A stretch of 64,000 nucleotides of DNA, from NCBI GenBank assembly GCA_020152595.1, contig JAIGNY010004084.1, positions 156,001 through 220,000 of the forward strand. Direction: 5' to 3'. The notes below the pieces were generated by a model. That model saw only the letters and a list, made by a program, of their open reading frames with translations, searched no databases and had not been told where the DNA came from. How positions within the stretch are numbered: the stretch's first letter is position 1; every line of letters starts with the position of its first letter. Source of the stretch: Chiridota heheva. Lineage: Eukaryota > Echinodermata > Holothuroidea > Apodida > Chiridotidae. The translations under genes and the position numbers were made by a program. Below are positions 59,431 through 64,000 of this stretch, one piece after another.

Positions 59431-60780
59431 CCTCTCCCATATAGGCCTATACCTCAACACAAAAAGGGAGAATTATAATTCTAGTCTCCCCTTTCCCACA
59501 CACTTATATTATGGAGTAGGGGAGAAAAGGAAGATGCCCCATGCGGCGCTGAGTTTTATCACTAAACAAATAATCATTGTGTAAAGCAGGTATACAGTAG
59601 GCCTATCTTTCCTTAAATGATTAACAAGTAAATTTGGATTTAATGTGTAGGCATATGACTTTACCGCACACGCAACACTTAGTAGCAGGTGGGCCTAGTA
59701 CTATGGCTAGCCTACAGTGTATCTTCCAATTCTCCCCCTTTTGTACTCCATGCGAGCTTTGGACAGTCTAAATGTAAGATTCTTGTGAATTTTTCATTCG
59801 TGGTTTATCAAAAAAGTAGAGTGAACATAGAATAAATATTGTATCAATGTAGGCCACAGGTGTTTCTAATAAGGATGTACGGATATCCGGCGGATTTGGA
59901 AAAATCCGGTTCGGCGGATTTTTTCCAAATCCGGCCGGAACCGGATTTTTGGCAATCTTAACAATTGAAGATTTACATTATGAGACTGTAGTACATTACA
60001 ACTATATGAAATATAAAACAAACATAAATATCTTGATTTTTCTCTGTATAGATAATGTATTTTCTTCTTGAAAACACTGAACAAATTGGCTTATGTGTAG
60101 CTGTTTGAAATCAAAAGAAATTTTGAAACAGATTGGGCTGTAACAGATAATAAATAAAACCACACCAGTTGCTAACAATTTTACAGTTAGAGACATTAAT
60201 GAAATTTGTAGATAAAAGTACATGTACATGTAGGTTGACTGAATTTGTTTTCCACAATTTTTCATTGCTTAGATTCTCCTGCTATTGAAAAAGAGAAAAA
60301 TATTTTTCCCACACTTATCTAAGCGAACTGTTTTACAAGTAATTCAGGGTACCAAGGTGTTTTAATGAAATAACACAAAAATAATTCAGAGAATACTTAC
60401 TTTCCAAATGTAAAACATGAAAGAATTCATATCCATTTCTATTACCTTGTTACTGTTTTTAATTATTTTAGTTTAGTTTTTACACAATTTGCACATACAT
60501 GCACTTCAAATACATGTTAAGGTTAGATAAATGACCCTTTCCTCCCTCCATAGTGTCATTTGACTTTTTGACTTCCTCAGTAAGAACACATGTATGACAG
60601 TCTCAAGTTTTATAATATTAAAGATGTTAGGATTAATCCAGAACTTTCACTAATTTTGATTTGATTTCATCACAATATGCCCAATAATTATTATTTTCCA
60701 ATTTTTTTGGATTGCTAGCCATTAGTAGCCAACTTGACAAACCCCTGCCCCCACCCCTTTCCCTTTGTTTCTTAAGATAA
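59431..60780. other. No gene seen
   Basis: AT-rich; another ttccaattctccccc word at 59728 and a short ccggattt palindromic patch at 59885-59950 (tccggcggatttggaaaaa). No coding sequence supported. Confidence 0.5.
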
Positions 60781-60789
60781 TGAGAATTG

Positions 60790-61165
60790 TTGTAAGCAAT
60801 GAAAAATCCGGTTCCAGCCAAATTTTAGCGCTGCAATTACGTCATCGCAACGTTTTTTATAGTTTGCAGCAAATTGTTGGACGGATAGATTGTCTTGACG
60901 GTAATTTGGTAGAAAATTTATTGTTTGTACATCTAATCGGAGAAAAACTAACAAATACCGTAGCCTATACACGAAGAAGGAAGTCTCCAGCAAATGTGAG
61001 TAGGCCTAGAGTAAAACAGTTTAACTTAGGTTCGCGAGTGGTCAAAAAAAAGGAATTTTTGTGTACGGTTCGATAGTCGCGTTAGAAAGAGTCCTACCTT
61101 TCTTTATATATATATATATATATATAGTGTAAGCATATAGGTTGACATAGCGTTAGGAACACCTG
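60790..61165. mobile_element. Second, partial copy of the 56.7-kb foldback family
   Basis: Shares the right arm (cgagtggtcaaaaaaaagga, then tcctacc), the centre with caaattgttgg, and the outer tcctaac end (catagcgttaggaacacc at 61147). The left arm is missing or unrecognisable. Confidence 0.65.
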
Positions 61166-61170
61166 TGGGC

Positions 61171-62430
61171 TAGGCCTACATTTATATCATCAATTCTTTC
61201 TACTATTCTAGGCCTACATCTGACATTAGTTTTGAGGCGAAAATTGAATTCTCCCGTCAGGGGAGAATTGGAAGATTATGCCTAACTAATCTTGACAATT
61301 TTGTAAAACTTTCCTATGGTAAATTATTCGGGGTAGGCCTAGTCTAGGCCTACTGTAGTTGAAATTTGAGGCACTCACTAAGTAACGTTTATCCTAACGT
61401 AGCACTGCAGGCAGACGAGTATTCAGAGTAACGTTACGATAATAAATTAACGTTAGGCTTTTGGTAATCGAGGTCAAGAAAATTAGATGAGTGTATTCTT
61501 ACAAAATCATGCAATAACTGAAGTGTACGTACAAAACTAGACCTTCCTAAGGTGAAGCAGTTGAATGAACAAATAAGGTGAAAGTGTAATTTGTACCGTT
61601 TGGAACTTTATCTGCTGCTAGACTACAGTGCTAGATTCCGTGCGATTTTTGTGTTGTTTTCTTTTTCGAAATCAGCGGGTTGCACTTTGACCGTCGATTA
61701 CAGACTTCAGCACTAAGGTAAGCAGTGATTGGTAGATTGCGATTAATACTTCGTTTACTAACCAATCACAGTAAATTTGATAAATATCGATGGCAGTATT
61801 GTCGAAAGATCTTAGAGGCAGAGAGGGGAAAAGACTGACTGATTGCAGCTGTGCAAAAAGATCCATACGATACAGCTATAAGGCAGAATGTTGTGTTGTT
61901 CCAAGGCCTTATTTTTTAGAAGCTGTTGTATAGTGCAGGTGGAACGATAACGTTATCTTATGGACTCCTATTAAATGTCACTCCTTACATTATATTTATC
62001 ATCTGCGGATATTGAAATCCGCTTCATTTCATTCATTTTGTTAATCAGTTAAACCCCCTTTGAGCTTAATTCCAACTTGAATTTGTGGTGAGGGTTTAAA
62101 TCCAAGCAACAGCAACTTGCCACCTCATAATTTATTTAAGGGGAAATTGTACGAAAAGAGGGAAATGTTAACTCCCTCACTAACACTCACTAGCTGGTCT
62201 TACGTACCCCATTTGAATTTTCAAACCTCAATGTTTCATGACCCCCTCTCACAGTTTGGCCCTTCTTTGAGCCCCAGTTGTGCGAATGACTCTATGATGT
62301 CAATTTTCCCTGTCCTAGTGAATCAAAGAATGAATCTTTGATTGGTATAAATTTGCATATATAAATATATAAACTTTATTCATTGTTTAAACTGACATAT
62401 GTTTTATATTAAGTTTGATGTAGATAGATA
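61171..62430. other. No gene seen
   Basis: Moderately CpG-bearing for this window. A donor-like AAG|GTAAGC lies at 61717 on the + strand, without supporting coding sequence. Confidence 0.4.
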
Positions 62431-62575
62431 TATTGGATGTTTTACATCCAGTCTTCAACACTTAAGGTCAGATAGAGATAATCCACCTTTGAAAAACTGA
62501 TGGATGATGGTTATTGAACTAGGGACATTCAACTTAGCAATGTCATGATATGACCACTAGACTAAAGTATTTGTT
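62430..62575 (-). mobile_element. tRNA-derived SINE, short
   Basis: Minus strand: A box tagtctagtggtcatatcat and B box-like tagttcaataacc, then a body to about 62430. Not a functional tRNA (no matching acceptor stem seen). Confidence 0.55.
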
Positions 62576-63940
<1,365 letters not shown>

Positions 63941-64000
63941 CCTATTAATCTCTTATTATCTCTATATATTTATATATATATATATATATATATTTATATA

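Noticed and set aside
61600..61717. Possible non-coding first exon ending in AAG|GTAAGC on the + strand
   Set aside because: One donor-like word with no coding frame, promoter element or partner exon.

Overview
The window is animal nuclear DNA: one gene split by spliceosomal introns, an unusually dense load of minisatellites and (TA)n tracts, and animal-type mobile elements (a Polinton/Maverick relic, a DIRS retrotransposon, hAT-type MITEs, LINE 3' ends, tRNA-derived SINEs). The element mix and the frequent short AGGCCT and AACGTT words suggest a marine invertebrate, perhaps an ambulacrarian such as an echinoderm. That is an impression and the taxon is not proven. I see no prokaryotic genes, CRISPR arrays or rRNA.

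Layout. 1-4.5 kb is a decayed Polinton on the + strand: packaging ATPase, a small basic protein, a further Polinton protein, an integrase fragment, the major capsid protein and an adenain-like protease, all broken by stops and frameshifts. 4.6-9.5 kb holds two arrays of one 18-bp satellite (the second is the body of an inverted-repeat element), an RTE-like LINE 3' end and little else. 9.7-17.3 kb is a nearly complete DIRS1-like retrotransposon on the - strand, with inverted terminal repeats, an internal complementary region, gag (broken), RT/RNase H (open) and tyrosine recombinase (open); it lies between two (TA)n tracts. 17.8-24.1 kb is non-coding with minor repeats.

24.1-52.9 kb is one - strand gene of ten recognised coding exons for a DH-PH Rho guanine nucleotide exchange factor, most like ARHGEF39, with an extra C-terminal tail ending Cys-Thr-Ile-Leu. 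Exon boundaries were read by eye from splice sites, frame continuity and domain order. The frame holds across every junction except for one missing base inside the penultimate exon. The introns hold most of the repeats: six consecutive introns each carry a different long minisatellite, plus foldback elements, hAT MITEs with 8-bp target duplications, SINEs and several 3'-truncated LINEs.

52.9-64 kb, upstream of that gene, is non-coding as far as I can see: a degenerate 56-bp satellite, several (TA)n tracts, two foldback elements, a 14-bp AACGTT array and a C-rich array.

A recurrent theme is satellite birth from mobile-element ends. At least three arrays (18, 23 and 99 bp) have units present in, or flanked by, identifiable dispersed elements, and for two of them an unexpanded copy of the parent element lies elsewhere in the window. 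I found no complete new defence or metabolic system. The points most worth following are the RhoGEF tail, the satellite-from-transposon cases, and the DIRS element.
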